A DNA stretch of 64,000 nucleotides from JACCXE01 sp963718605 (GTDB taxonomy: Bacteria; Actinomycetota; Acidimicrobiia; Acidimicrobiales; JACCXE01): contig OY970363.1 of NCBI GenBank assembly GCA_963718605.1, positions 930,001 to 994,000 on the forward strand, given 5' to 3'. The notes beneath the pieces were generated by a model. It ran no database searches. It saw only the letters and a list, made by a program, of their open reading frames with translations, and was not told where the DNA came from. The translations under genes were made by a program, and so were the position numbers. Of this stretch, positions 56,762-64,000 are shown piece by piece; within the stretch, counting starts at the first letter, position 1, and every line of letters starts with the position of its first letter.

Positions 56762-58773
56762 GATTCGGTCCCTTCGGTGGCGTCGCCGGTTTCGGCGTCA
56801 CCTGCGGCAATAGCCACCGGCTCGTCTGCGGCTTCAACCGCCGCGTGCGCGTCGGCGTCGTGCTCGTGCTCTTCGTGCGGCGCCGAGGACGGCTCGAGGC
56901 CCCAGGCGTAGAAGGCCCCGACGAGGAACAGCGCGCCGAGCACTACGACGGCGTAGGTCCGGTAAATCATCCCGTACGCCATGATCGGAAGGCCGAGCGA
57001 CGCGATCATCGGGAAGTACGACGGCGACGGCAGATGCACGTCGTCACGGTGCAGGTTCAGCGAACCCTCGGTGACGGGGGGCGCGAGTTTGACCATGCGG
57101 CCCTCGGCGTCCTCGCCGTACTTGCGGTGCCAGAAGTCGTCGAGCTCGTGCACCGTTGGCACCTCGGCGAAGTTGTACGCCGGCGTGGGCGACGGGATCG
57201 TCCATTCGAGGGTGCGCCCGTCCCACGGATCGGCCGGGGCCGGCGTGCGATCGCGGTAGCTGCGGGCCACGTTGGCCAGGAACACCAGCACCGACGCCGC
57301 GATGATGAACGCGCCGATCGTGGCGACCATGTTCCAGAGGTCGAGGCCTAGGCCCTTGTCGTAGGTGTAGATGCGACGGGGCATGCCTTCGAGGCCGAGG
57401 AGATGGAACGGCCCGAACGTGACGTTGAAGCCGATGAACCACAACCAGAAGTGGAGCTTGCCCAGCTTCTCGTCGAGCATCCAGCCGAACATCTTCGGCC
57501 ACCAGTAGTAGATGCCGGCCATGATCCCGAACAACGCGCCGCCGAACAGCACGTAATGGAAGTGGGCGACGATGTAATAGGTGTCGGTCTGCTGACGGTC
57601 GTGCGGCGAGATCGAGTGGGTCACGCCGGACAGACCACCGATGGTGAACATCGCGATGAATCCGAGCGAGAACAGCATCGGCGTGGCAAGGCGAACCGAG
57701 CCGCGCCAACACGTGGCCAACCAGTTGAAGATCTTCACGCCGGTCGGTACCGCGATGAACATCGTCGAGACCGAGAAGGCCGACACCGCCCACGGGCCGA
57801 GGCCCACGGCGAACATGTGGTGCACCCACACGCCCCATCCCATGAAGCCGATCGCGATGCCCGAGAACACCACGACGCGGTAACCGAAGAGCGGCTTGCG
57901 CGCGAACACCGGCAGGATCTCGGACACGATGCCCATCGAGGGCAAAATCAGGATGTACACCTCCGGGTGGCCAAAGAGCCAGAACAGGTGTTGCCAAAGC
58001 ACCGGATCACCGCCTTGGGCGGTGTTGAAGAAGTTGGCGCCGAACTGCCGGTCGAACATGAGCAGGAACAGCGCGACCGTGATGATCGGCATCGCGAATA
58101 GCAGCAGGAAGCTGGCGACGAGCGTCATCCAAACGAACACCGGCATGCGGAACAGCTCCATGCCCGGCGCCCGCAGGTTGAGGATGGTCACGATGAAGTT
58201 GACCGCACCCACCGTCGACGCGATACCGAGGATCTGAAGTCCGAACACCCAGAAGTCGATGTTGTGCCCGGGTGAGAACGTGATCGACGTGTTCGGCGCG
58301 TAGCCGAACCAACCACCGTTCGGCGCGCCGCCGAGGAAGAAGCTCGAGTTGATGAGGATGGCGCCGAACAGGAACGTCCAGTACGAAAACGCGTTCAAGC
58401 GCGGGAAGGCAACGTCTCGCGCGCCGACCATGATCGGCGCCAGGTAGTTGAAGAACGCCGCCGATATGGGCATGACGACGAGGAAGATCATCGTGGTGCC
58501 GTGCATCGTGAACAGCTGGTTGTAGAGGTCAGCCGAAAGGAACGTGCCGTTCGGCCGAGCCAGCTGCAGCCGGATCAGCAGCGCTTCGACCCCGCCGAAC
58601 AGGAAGAACGTGAACGCAGTGACGCCGTAGAGAATGCCGATGCGCTTGTGGTCGACGGTGGTGATCCAACCCCAGAAGCCCTTGGTCTGCACGGGCCGGC
58701 GCAGCACGGGCTGCGGTTTGGGCGCGGCAGCTGCCGGCACATCGGCAGTTGTCGGTTCGAGAACGGTGGCCAT
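56758..58773 (-). CDS. ctaD: Cytochrome c oxidase subunit I (aa3/caa3, A1 type)
   Basis: Catalytic subunit, 671 residues. All six metal-ligating histidines are present: H91 and H406 for heme a, H404 for heme a3, and H269, H318 and H319 for CuB. GHPEVY (268-273) holds the proton-channel Glu and the cross-linked Tyr, and K347 marks the K channel, an A1-type enzyme. The C-terminal ~130 residues form extra helices and a His/Glu/Asp-rich tail. The operon also holds a paralogue without any of these ligands. Confidence 0.97.
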   Translation of the reverse strand: MATVLEPTTADVPAAAAPKPQPVLRRPVQTKGFWGWITTVDHKRIGILYGVTAFTFFLFGGVEALLIRLQLARPNGTFLSADLYNQLFTMHGTTMIFLVVMPISAAFFNYLAPIMVGARDVAFPRLNAFSYWTFLFGAILINSSFFLGGAPNGGWFGYAPNTSITFSPGHNIDFWVFGLQILGIASTVGAVNFIVTILNLRAPGMELFRMPVFVWMTLVASFLLLFAMPIITVALFLLMFDRQFGANFFNTAQGGDPVLWQHLFWLFGHPEVYILILPSMGIVSEILPVFARKPLFGYRVVVFSGIAIGFMGWGVWVHHMFAVGLGPWAVSAFSVSTMFIAVPTGVKIFNWLATCWRGSVRLATPMLFSLGFIAMFTIGGLSGVTHSISPHDRQQTDTYYIVAHFHYVLFGGALFGIMAGIYYWWPKMFGWMLDEKLGKLHFWLWFIGFNVTFGPFHLLGLEGMPRRIYTYDKGLGLDLWNMVATIGAFIIAASVLVFLANVARSYRDRTPAPADPWDGRTLEWTIPSPTPAYNFAEVPTVHELDDFWHRKYGEDAEGRMVKLAPPVTEGSLNLHRDDVHLPSPSYFPMIASLGLPIMAYGMIYRTYAVVVLGALFLVGAFYAWGLEPSSAPHEEHEHDADAHAAVEAADEPVAIAAGDAETGDATEGTES

Positions 58774-58781
58774 TCAGTTAC

Positions 58782-59840
58782 CTACTTGAGGGTCTGGAGA
58801 AAAGCGATCAAATCGCTGATCTCGTTCTCGGCCAAATTGAGATTCGGCATGCCTAGTCCGTTGTTCGGCATCATCGGCTTTTCCTTCGGCGGGTTTCGCA
58901 GCCAGGCCCGCAGGGTGTCGACGTCATTCGGGAAAATGGCGCCGGCGAAGACCTTGCGGCTCATGAAGTGGGTCAGGTTCGGCCCGATCTTGCCCGCGGT
59001 GTAACCGTTGATCGTGTGGCAGCCGCCGCAGCCCTTGGTGCGGAACAACGACGCGCCACTGCCGGCCTCGGTGTCCGCGGGCAGCGCGTAATTCGCAGAC
59101 GCAGTCTGGTTCTTCTCCCACGCCGCGTAGCTCTCGGGCGAGTGCACGATCACTTTCAGACGCATGTTGGCGTGGGAAAGGCCGCAGTACTCGGCGCATT
59201 GGCCCCAGAACGTCTTGCCGACGTCTTGCGCCTCCGTCTTGATCTGCAGGTGGTTGAGGCGCCCGGGCACCGCGTCGAGCTTGCCGGTGAGCTTCGGCGG
59301 CCAGAAGGAGTGAATGACGTCAGCCGAGGTGAGGCGCACGTCGATGATCTTGCCAACCGGGATGTGCAATTCGTTCGCGGTGACCACGCCCGTGGCGGGA
59401 TAGTCGAACTCCCACCACCACTGGTGGCCGGTGACGTTGACCCGCATCACGTTCGGGCCGGGCGTCGGATACGCGTCGAGCTTGCCGATGTTGATCACGG
59501 TGAAGAAGCCGACGATGGCAAGAACGAGAGCCGGCGCGGCCGTCCACGCGAACTCGGCCTTGGTGTTGCCGTGGACCTGTTTGGGCGAGTCGTCGTCGCT
59601 GCGACGCCGGAACCGAATCGCCACGACGAGTACGAGCAGTTCGACGAGGACGAACACGGCGACGGCGATGCCGAAGACGGGGTCCCACAGCTTGTCGAGG
59701 TCGCGGGCGATCGGCGCCTTCGGATCCAGCACGTTCTGGGGCTGCACCGTGTCCTTGCCGCACGCCGAAAACGCGATGCCGGCGAGCAGGACCGCGCCGG
59801 GCAGCCCGAGCCGCCGAATTCGGCCGAGCAGTTGTGTCAT
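58782..59840 (-). CDS. ctaC: Cytochrome c oxidase subunit II with fused cytochrome c domain
   Basis: A 352-residue lipoprotein (lipobox FSAC) with two helices, the CuA site (His in DVIHSFWPP, then CAEYCGLSHANM) and a C-terminal cytochrome c domain (CGGCH, Met in the GLGMPNL region). The fusion defines a caa3-type oxidase. The ATG at 59840 is chosen because the longer frame is the out-of-register cupredoxin gene. Confidence 0.96.
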   Translation of the reverse strand: MTQLLGRIRRLGLPGAVLLAGIAFSACGKDTVQPQNVLDPKAPIARDLDKLWDPVFGIAVAVFVLVELLVLVVAIRFRRRSDDDSPKQVHGNTKAEFAWTAAPALVLAIVGFFTVINIGKLDAYPTPGPNVMRVNVTGHQWWWEFDYPATGVVTANELHIPVGKIIDVRLTSADVIHSFWPPKLTGKLDAVPGRLNHLQIKTEAQDVGKTFWGQCAEYCGLSHANMRLKVIVHSPESYAAWEKNQTASANYALPADTEAGSGASLFRTKGCGGCHTINGYTAGKIGPNLTHFMSRKVFAGAIFPNDVDTLRAWLRNPPKEKPMMPNNGLGMPNLNLAENEISDLIAFLQTLK

Positions 59841-60847
59841 TCGTGCCCCTTCTCGGTAGACGCGACGGCCTCGCTCACGCGTAGCTCGCCGGTCATGGCC
59901 GGGTGGAAATCGCACACGTAGCGGTACGTACCCGGATCGGGCGTGTGCAACTGAAGAACTTCGGTGCCCTTGGCGATGGGCTTGCCGTTGAAGATCGGCA
60001 AGCTGGCCTCGTCGTCGGTATAGACGGCGACGTTGTGGAACGTGCCGACGTCGAGGTTGGTGAAAATGATCTCGGCCTCGGCATCCGCGGGCAGGCCCAA
60101 CACCTTGCGGTCGAACGCGATGTTCTGCGCGGTGATCGTGGCGGTGGGGATGACAGTGGCGTGGCTTTCGAAGTCGCGCTCGCCCACCGAGGCGCCGGCG
60201 CCGCCGGCGACCAGCGTGCTGGCCAGCCCCACCGCACCCAGGATGGCAACCGCGCGCGACGTCGGCACCCGTTGTGCAATGAGCGTGAGGATCGTGAGCA
60301 CTACCGCGGCGACGATGAAGGCGATGACCCAGCTCTGGGTTTCGCTCACGGCGAGGAGCACCCGCGAGAAGGAGAACGCAATCGTGATCGCCAGCGCGAA
60401 GGCGCCGACCGGCAAGGCGATCGGACCGATAAGACGCTGGTCGACGTTGTGCGCGTCGCGGGGGTCGATGACGCCCGGCGTGCGGTAGTTGTCGAACGTC
60501 CAGGCGACCACGCCGGCGAGGGCGACGAGCGCGCCTACCAGCACCCACCGCGGGCCTAGAGCCCCGCCGCTCAACGCGCCTGCGGCGCCGAGGCCGACGA
60601 TCATCGGGCCGATCGAGCCGCGCGGCGTGTCCGCGGGATCAACCGGGGTGGAGGTGGCGGAGGCGTCAGGAGCGGCGAACGGCGCGAGGTCGGCGCCGAC
60701 CACGCGGCCTTCGCCATAGGCGACGACTGCCGCGACTATTGCGAGGCCGATGAGGATGACCGTGGCGGCGCGGTCGCTCGAGGCGATAGCGGCGACAACG
60801 CCGAGGACAGCAACACCGAGCGCGTACTTGGAAGCGTTATTCAGCAT
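59837..60847 (-). CDS. Polytopic membrane protein with C-terminal cupredoxin domain
   Basis: 336 residues: about seven hydrophobic segments, then a cupredoxin domain of ~100 residues with a full type-1 copper set, His in GTFHNVAVY and Cys-His-Met in YVCDFHPAM. The copper domain should face outside. It lies between the ligand-less oxidase paralogues and ctaC, overlapping ctaC by four bases, so it is probably an electron carrier or copper donor of the oxidase. I know no named family with this exact layout. Confidence 0.85.
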   Translation of the reverse strand: MLNNASKYALGVAVLGVVAAIASSDRAATVILIGLAIVAAVVAYGEGRVVGADLAPFAAPDASATSTPVDPADTPRGSIGPMIVGLGAAGALSGGALGPRWVLVGALVALAGVVAWTFDNYRTPGVIDPRDAHNVDQRLIGPIALPVGAFALAITIAFSFSRVLLAVSETQSWVIAFIVAAVVLTILTLIAQRVPTSRAVAILGAVGLASTLVAGGAGASVGERDFESHATVIPTATITAQNIAFDRKVLGLPADAEAEIIFTNLDVGTFHNVAVYTDDEASLPIFNGKPIAKGTEVLQLHTPDPGTYRYVCDFHPAMTGELRVSEAVASTEKGHE

Positions 60848-60853
60848 GACCGT

Positions 60854-61450
60854 CTACCTCGGGCTCATCAGGCCGTAGAGCGCCACCGGCGACACGATCC
60901 ACGCAGCAACGACGAAGAACCAGAAGCGAGCGGCCGCATTCACGGCGCTGTCGCTGTCGTCACCAGCTCGGAGCTGCGCTTTCAACAAGGTGGCGGCGAG
61001 GAAGCCGATGCCGATTACGACGGCTGCGCTGGCCACGGCGAGGCCGGTGATGACCACGGTGCCGAACGGGTGCGACGACGGGCCGAAGCCGGCGTTCGTG
61101 CCGGTGTACCAAGCGAGGTTAAGGAACGCGCCGCCGAGGCCGGCCGTAATAAGCAACGCGGCGATCGCTTGGCGCCGGTTGCCGACCGTCGATGCCCACG
61201 AGCCCCACGCGACGACTCCGGCCGAAAGCAGCAGGGTCGCGGTGAGCATGGCGCTGAGGTATTCGTCGAACTTGACGCCCTTCGGCGGCCACACGGCGGC
61301 GGCGTTACGCAGGTTGTAGAACGCGCCGAGCATGGCGAATGACGCCAGCAAGAGTGCGCCGCCGGCCACGTAGGCGGCAACGGTCAAGGCGTGCGGACCC
61401 GACGGACGCGCGGGCGCCTGTCCTGATTCGAGCGCAGCGACTGCTGTCAT
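60854..61450 (-). CDS. Subunit III-like membrane protein paired with the ligand-less subunit I paralogue
   Basis: 198 residues with five helices. WPPKGVKFDEYLSAMLTATL, then GNRRQAIAALLITAGLGGAF, recall the central helices of heme-copper oxidase subunit III, but similarity is low. The gene overlaps the preceding subunit I-like gene by four bases, as ctaE does with ctaD, so the pair looks like a duplicated oxidase core. It lies six bases before the cupredoxin gene. Confidence 0.8.
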   Translation of the reverse strand: MTAVAALESGQAPARPSGPHALTVAAYVAGGALLLASFAMLGAFYNLRNAAAVWPPKGVKFDEYLSAMLTATLLLSAGVVAWGSWASTVGNRRQAIAALLITAGLGGAFLNLAWYTGTNAGFGPSSHPFGTVVITGLAVASAAVVIGIGFLAATLLKAQLRAGDDSDSAVNAAARFWFFVVAAWIVSPVALYGLMSPR

Positions 61451-62991
61451 TGGGCAGCTCCAGTAGCAACGAGGAGGGGCGTCTCCGAGGTGACGTCGGG
61501 AACGCTTTCGAAGTTATGCGGTGGTGGCGGTGACGGTGCGGCCCATTCGAGCGTGACGCCGGTGCCATAGGGGTCCGCGACGCCCGCCTTGTTGCGCGCG
61601 CCGGCAAAGCCGGCCGCGAGTACGAGCACGCCGAGGGCGAAGATGCCGATGCCGACCGCGCCCATGATGGCCAGGCCGCCGTGGTTGTCTTCGGTGGCCC
61701 ACACACGCGCGAAGTCGGGAGCGCCGTTCGCCCCGAGCAACGAACCGGACGCAACCAACACGGCCGCGCCGCCGGCGATCGCGAGGCTCGCCAACCCGGC
61801 GGCGGCGCTGGGCATCGGCCCGCCGACGAGCTTGGGCGCCCAGTGCACGAGCGCCGCGACGGCGCCGACCACGGGGATCACGACGGCGAAGAAGAACACG
61901 CTGGTCTCACTCCACCCGGTGCCCTCGACGAAGTCATTGGTGAAGACGAGGGCAGCGTGACCGAGCGCGAGCACGCCCATAGCCAGGGTGAGTACGAGCG
62001 GCACGAGCGCGGGAATGGCCTTCACGCCGTGGCGTAGCTGGGCCACCCACGTCAGCACCACGATGCCGCCGGCGATCACCGGTAGCGCCATGCCGACGTT
62101 GAAGAACGGCGCGATCGGCGAACCCGCGTCGTTCGCACCGCCGGTCCATATGACGAAGGCGAACGTGGCGAGCGCGGCGATTCCGGCGCGGGTGACCAGG
62201 TCGAGTTCGTTCTTCTTGCCCGTGGCCGTGGCGATGATGTCGCTGCCGGCGCCCAGCAGGAACACCGAGCCGAGTAGCGCCTCGGGCCGGCCCCCCAACC
62301 AGATCGCGTGCGTCCAGAAGGCATTGGCGGCGGTGGAGGTGAAGAACGATCCACCGAAGTGCTGGTCGATCCATACGAGCGTGAGTCCGGCGATGAAGAC
62401 GGGGGTGGCGAGCAGCACCCCGACGCCGCCTACGAGGACGGACCAGGAAAAGTAGGGCAGGCGTGCGATCGTCAGGCCATGGGCCCGTCGGCTCGAGATC
62501 GTGGTGACCAGGTTGACGGCCATCAACGTCGTCGCGACGGCGCCGAGCAGCATGCCGAGCACGAGCAGGTCAGCGCCCTTCGTATTGGCGAGCTTCGTCA
62601 GCGACCCGGGCAGCGGAACGCCGTCGAACACGGTGCGGCCACTCGAGGGCGCCGGGCTTTGCGTGTAGCCGTCGATCACCATCGCGGCGCCGCCCACGTA
62701 CAGCCACAGTGCGACGGCCGACAGCTTCGGGAAGGCCAGCTTGTTGGTGCCGATCTGCAAGGGAGTAATCGAGGTGGCGATGCCAAACCACAACGGCAGG
62801 ACCACGAACACGCCAACCAGCGCGTTGTCGAGCGATGTCAGCGCGTCGAGATGCTTGATCGTTCCCCCGGCGGCCTGAATTCGCAGCGCTACCGCCGCGG
62901 CACCCGCCACACCCATCAACGCAAGCGAAAGCACGATCTGCATCCGGCCGATGCGCTTGTGATCAGCAGTTACAAACAGCGGTTCGGTCAC
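61447..62991 (-). CDS. Heme-copper oxidase subunit I paralogue lacking all metal ligands
   Basis: A 514-residue protein with about twelve helices, clearly homologous to CtaD: both begin with a DHKRIG motif, both have a WL-G-x-PE segment and both end with a DPxxxxTLEWxxPSPxPxxNF motif. But H91 aligns with D55, H269 with R235, Y273 with L239, and the HH and HFH pairs are replaced by non-ligands. It cannot bind heme a, heme a3 or CuB in the normal way. It is probably a structural or regulatory partner of the caa3 oxidase. Confidence 0.88.
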   Translation of the reverse strand: MTEPLFVTADHKRIGRMQIVLSLALMGVAGAAAVALRIQAAGGTIKHLDALTSLDNALVGVFVVLPLWFGIATSITPLQIGTNKLAFPKLSAVALWLYVGGAAMVIDGYTQSPAPSSGRTVFDGVPLPGSLTKLANTKGADLLVLGMLLGAVATTLMAVNLVTTISSRRAHGLTIARLPYFSWSVLVGGVGVLLATPVFIAGLTLVWIDQHFGGSFFTSTAANAFWTHAIWLGGRPEALLGSVFLLGAGSDIIATATGKKNELDLVTRAGIAALATFAFVIWTGGANDAGSPIAPFFNVGMALPVIAGGIVVLTWVAQLRHGVKAIPALVPLVLTLAMGVLALGHAALVFTNDFVEGTGWSETSVFFFAVVIPVVGAVAALVHWAPKLVGGPMPSAAAGLASLAIAGGAAVLVASGSLLGANGAPDFARVWATEDNHGGLAIMGAVGIGIFALGVLVLAAGFAGARNKAGVADPYGTGVTLEWAAPSPPPPHNFESVPDVTSETPLLVATGAAQ

Positions 62992-62999
62992 GTGGCTCC

Positions 63000-63867
63000 T
63001 CAGTGTCCCCGGACGAGTGCGTCAACGGCCATGGCCGCGAACAGCAGCGTCACGTACGTAATCGAATAGTGAAACAACCGCATGGCCCGCACCGTAGAGC
63101 CGTCGCGCTGCAATGCGACGGAGTACCAGAGGAAGGCTCCTCCGAGCACGGCGGCCGACACCATGTAAATGGGGCCCATGTGGGCGACGGGTCCAAAGAC
63201 GAGCGAGATCGCCCAGAGCAACACGGTGTACGCCGTGATCTGACGCGAGGTGGACTTGTGCGACGCGACCGACGGCATCATCGGAACGTCCACGGCGGCG
63301 TATTCGTCGCGGTACTTGATCGCCAACGCCCAGAAGTGCGGCGGTGTCCAGGCGAAAATCACGGCGAAAAGCAGAAACGGAGCCCAGCCAAGGCTGTTGG
63401 TAACCGCCGCCCAGCCGACGAGGACGGGCACGGCGCCGGCGGCGCCCCCGATCACGATGTTCTGCGTGGTCGTGCGCTTCAGCCACATCGTGTACACGAA
63501 GACGTAGAACGCGGTGGCGCTGACGGCGAGCACCGCGGACAGCAGGTTGGCGGCACTCCAAAGCACCGCGAATGAGGCGAATTCGAGCACGATCGCGAAT
63601 ACCGAGCGCGGCGCCCGGGGTGACTGCGCCGGTGACGAGCGGCCGGTTTTTTGTGCGCGGCATCAACGCGTCGATATCGCGATCGACGACCATATTGATG
63701 GCGTTCGCGCCGCCCGCGGCGAGCGATCCGCCGACCATCGTGACCGCCATCAGCCACAACGGCGGCAGGCCTCGGTAGGCCACGACCATCGTCGGCAACG
63801 TGGTCACGAGCAAAAGCTCGATAATCCGCGGCTTCGTAAGCGCGACGTAGGCAGAGACCCGGGACAT
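63000..63867 (-). pseudogene. ctaB: Protoheme IX farnesyltransferase gene with a frameshift
   Basis: Makes heme O for the oxidase. From the ATG at 63867 the frame encodes YVALTKPRIIELLLVTTLP and the prenyl-binding VDRDIDALMPRTKNRP up to AVTPGAALG. Near 63605 the reading switches by one base to a second frame that continues with AIVLEFASFAVLW, TPPHFWALAIKYRDEY and the last helices to 63000. Together the length is normal (~288). As the enzyme is needed for caa3, an assembly error is more likely than real loss. Confidence 0.88.
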
Positions 63868-63960
63868 TCGGCTTTGGACATTAACGGCCTACTCCCAGAT
63901 TTCGGCAACTTGCAGGCCGTTTTCAAACAAGTCGGCGCAGCCTCCTACCATCGGCGTCGC

Positions 63961-64000
63961 ATGGCGCTGCCCCGGGTTTCCCCTCCGACCTACCGCCGGG
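63961..64000 (+). CDS. ctaA: Start of heme A synthase gene, cut by the window edge
   Basis: Only 13 codons are visible: MALPRVSPPTYRR, typical of the N-terminus of COX15/CtaA proteins, which oxidise heme O to heme A. It is divergent from ctaB, the usual arrangement in actinobacteria. TACCAT nine bases upstream may be the -10. The identification rests on a short sequence and context. Confidence 0.55.
   Translation, partial: MALPRVSPPTYRR

Noticed and set aside
58782..60548. A 588-residue frame spanning ctaC and upstream sequence
   Set aside because: The first ~235 residues are the cupredoxin gene read in the wrong frame (Arg-rich); ctaC starts at the ATG at 59840 with its lipoprotein signal.
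1..64000. CRISPR array, rRNA genes, prophage or insertion sequences
   Set aside because: No regularly spaced repeats, rRNA signatures, transposases or phage structural genes were found in either strand.

Overview
The window is a high-GC chromosomal segment of an aerobic, chemoheterotrophic actinobacterium. Supporting signs are the mycothiol glycosyltransferase MshA with a YbjN neighbour, an MmpL-type transporter, a Rex-headed heme operon, abundant GTG starts and many apparently leaderless genes. The respiratory gene sets and the recurring PxHLLxR peptide fit the Acidimicrobiia better than mycobacteria or streptomycetes; that placement is inference.

Layout. 1-4.9 kb (minus): menaquinol-cytochrome c reductase operon with a split, b6f-like cytochrome b, Tat-type Rieske protein, diheme cytochrome c, a 2[4Fe-4S] ferredoxin and two unknown membrane proteins, preceded by a near-perfect Rex site. 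5.1-10.7 kb (plus): cytochrome c, a geranylgeranyl-reductase-type flavoprotein (probably menaquinone side chain), MmpL transporter and ClC channel. 10.7-17.7 kb (minus): rex, precorrin-2 dehydrogenase, hemA, hemC, cobA-hemD, hemB, hemL. 17.7-28.6 kb: RNA methyltransferase, J-domain/LRR fusion, acyl-CoA dehydrogenase with divergent TetR and shared operator, acyl-CoA ligase, CAP protein, SAM hydrolase, proC, M23 peptidase. 28.1-35.3 kb: YbjN, mshA, a frameshifted XRE gene, PuuD-like protein, MaoC hydratase, phosphatase, hydrolase, tRNA-Lys, SPFH protein. 35.4-44.3 kb: HTH protein, DUF1992, EamA transporter, then phoU, a soluble kinase and pstBACS behind a PHO box, and serS. 44.3-45.9 kb: ABC transporter pair.

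45.9-52 kb is an accessory region of short genes (TIGR03086, isochorismatase-like, cupin, RHH, ABM, a broken signal peptidase, ArsR/SRPBCC, secreted esterase, GNAT). Its first part is punctuated by degenerate ~40-bp repeats, one of which folds like an integron attC site. 52-53.8 kb: PiT phosphate transporter with DUF47 partner.

54.4-63.9 kb (minus): one long oxidase operon. Functional caa3-type genes (ctaC, ctaD, ctaE, subunit IV, ctaG, tlpA) lie downstream of ctaB (frameshifted) and of an unusual trio: a subunit-I paralogue that has lost every heme and copper ligand, a subunit-III-like protein, and a membrane cupredoxin. The first codons of ctaA start at 63961 on the plus strand. Heme synthesis, menaquinone, the bc complex and the caa3 oxidase together give an almost complete terminal respiratory chain, apparently tuned by NADH through Rex. 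Several genes carry single-base frameshifts or lack a usable start codon, so indel errors in the assembly are possible.
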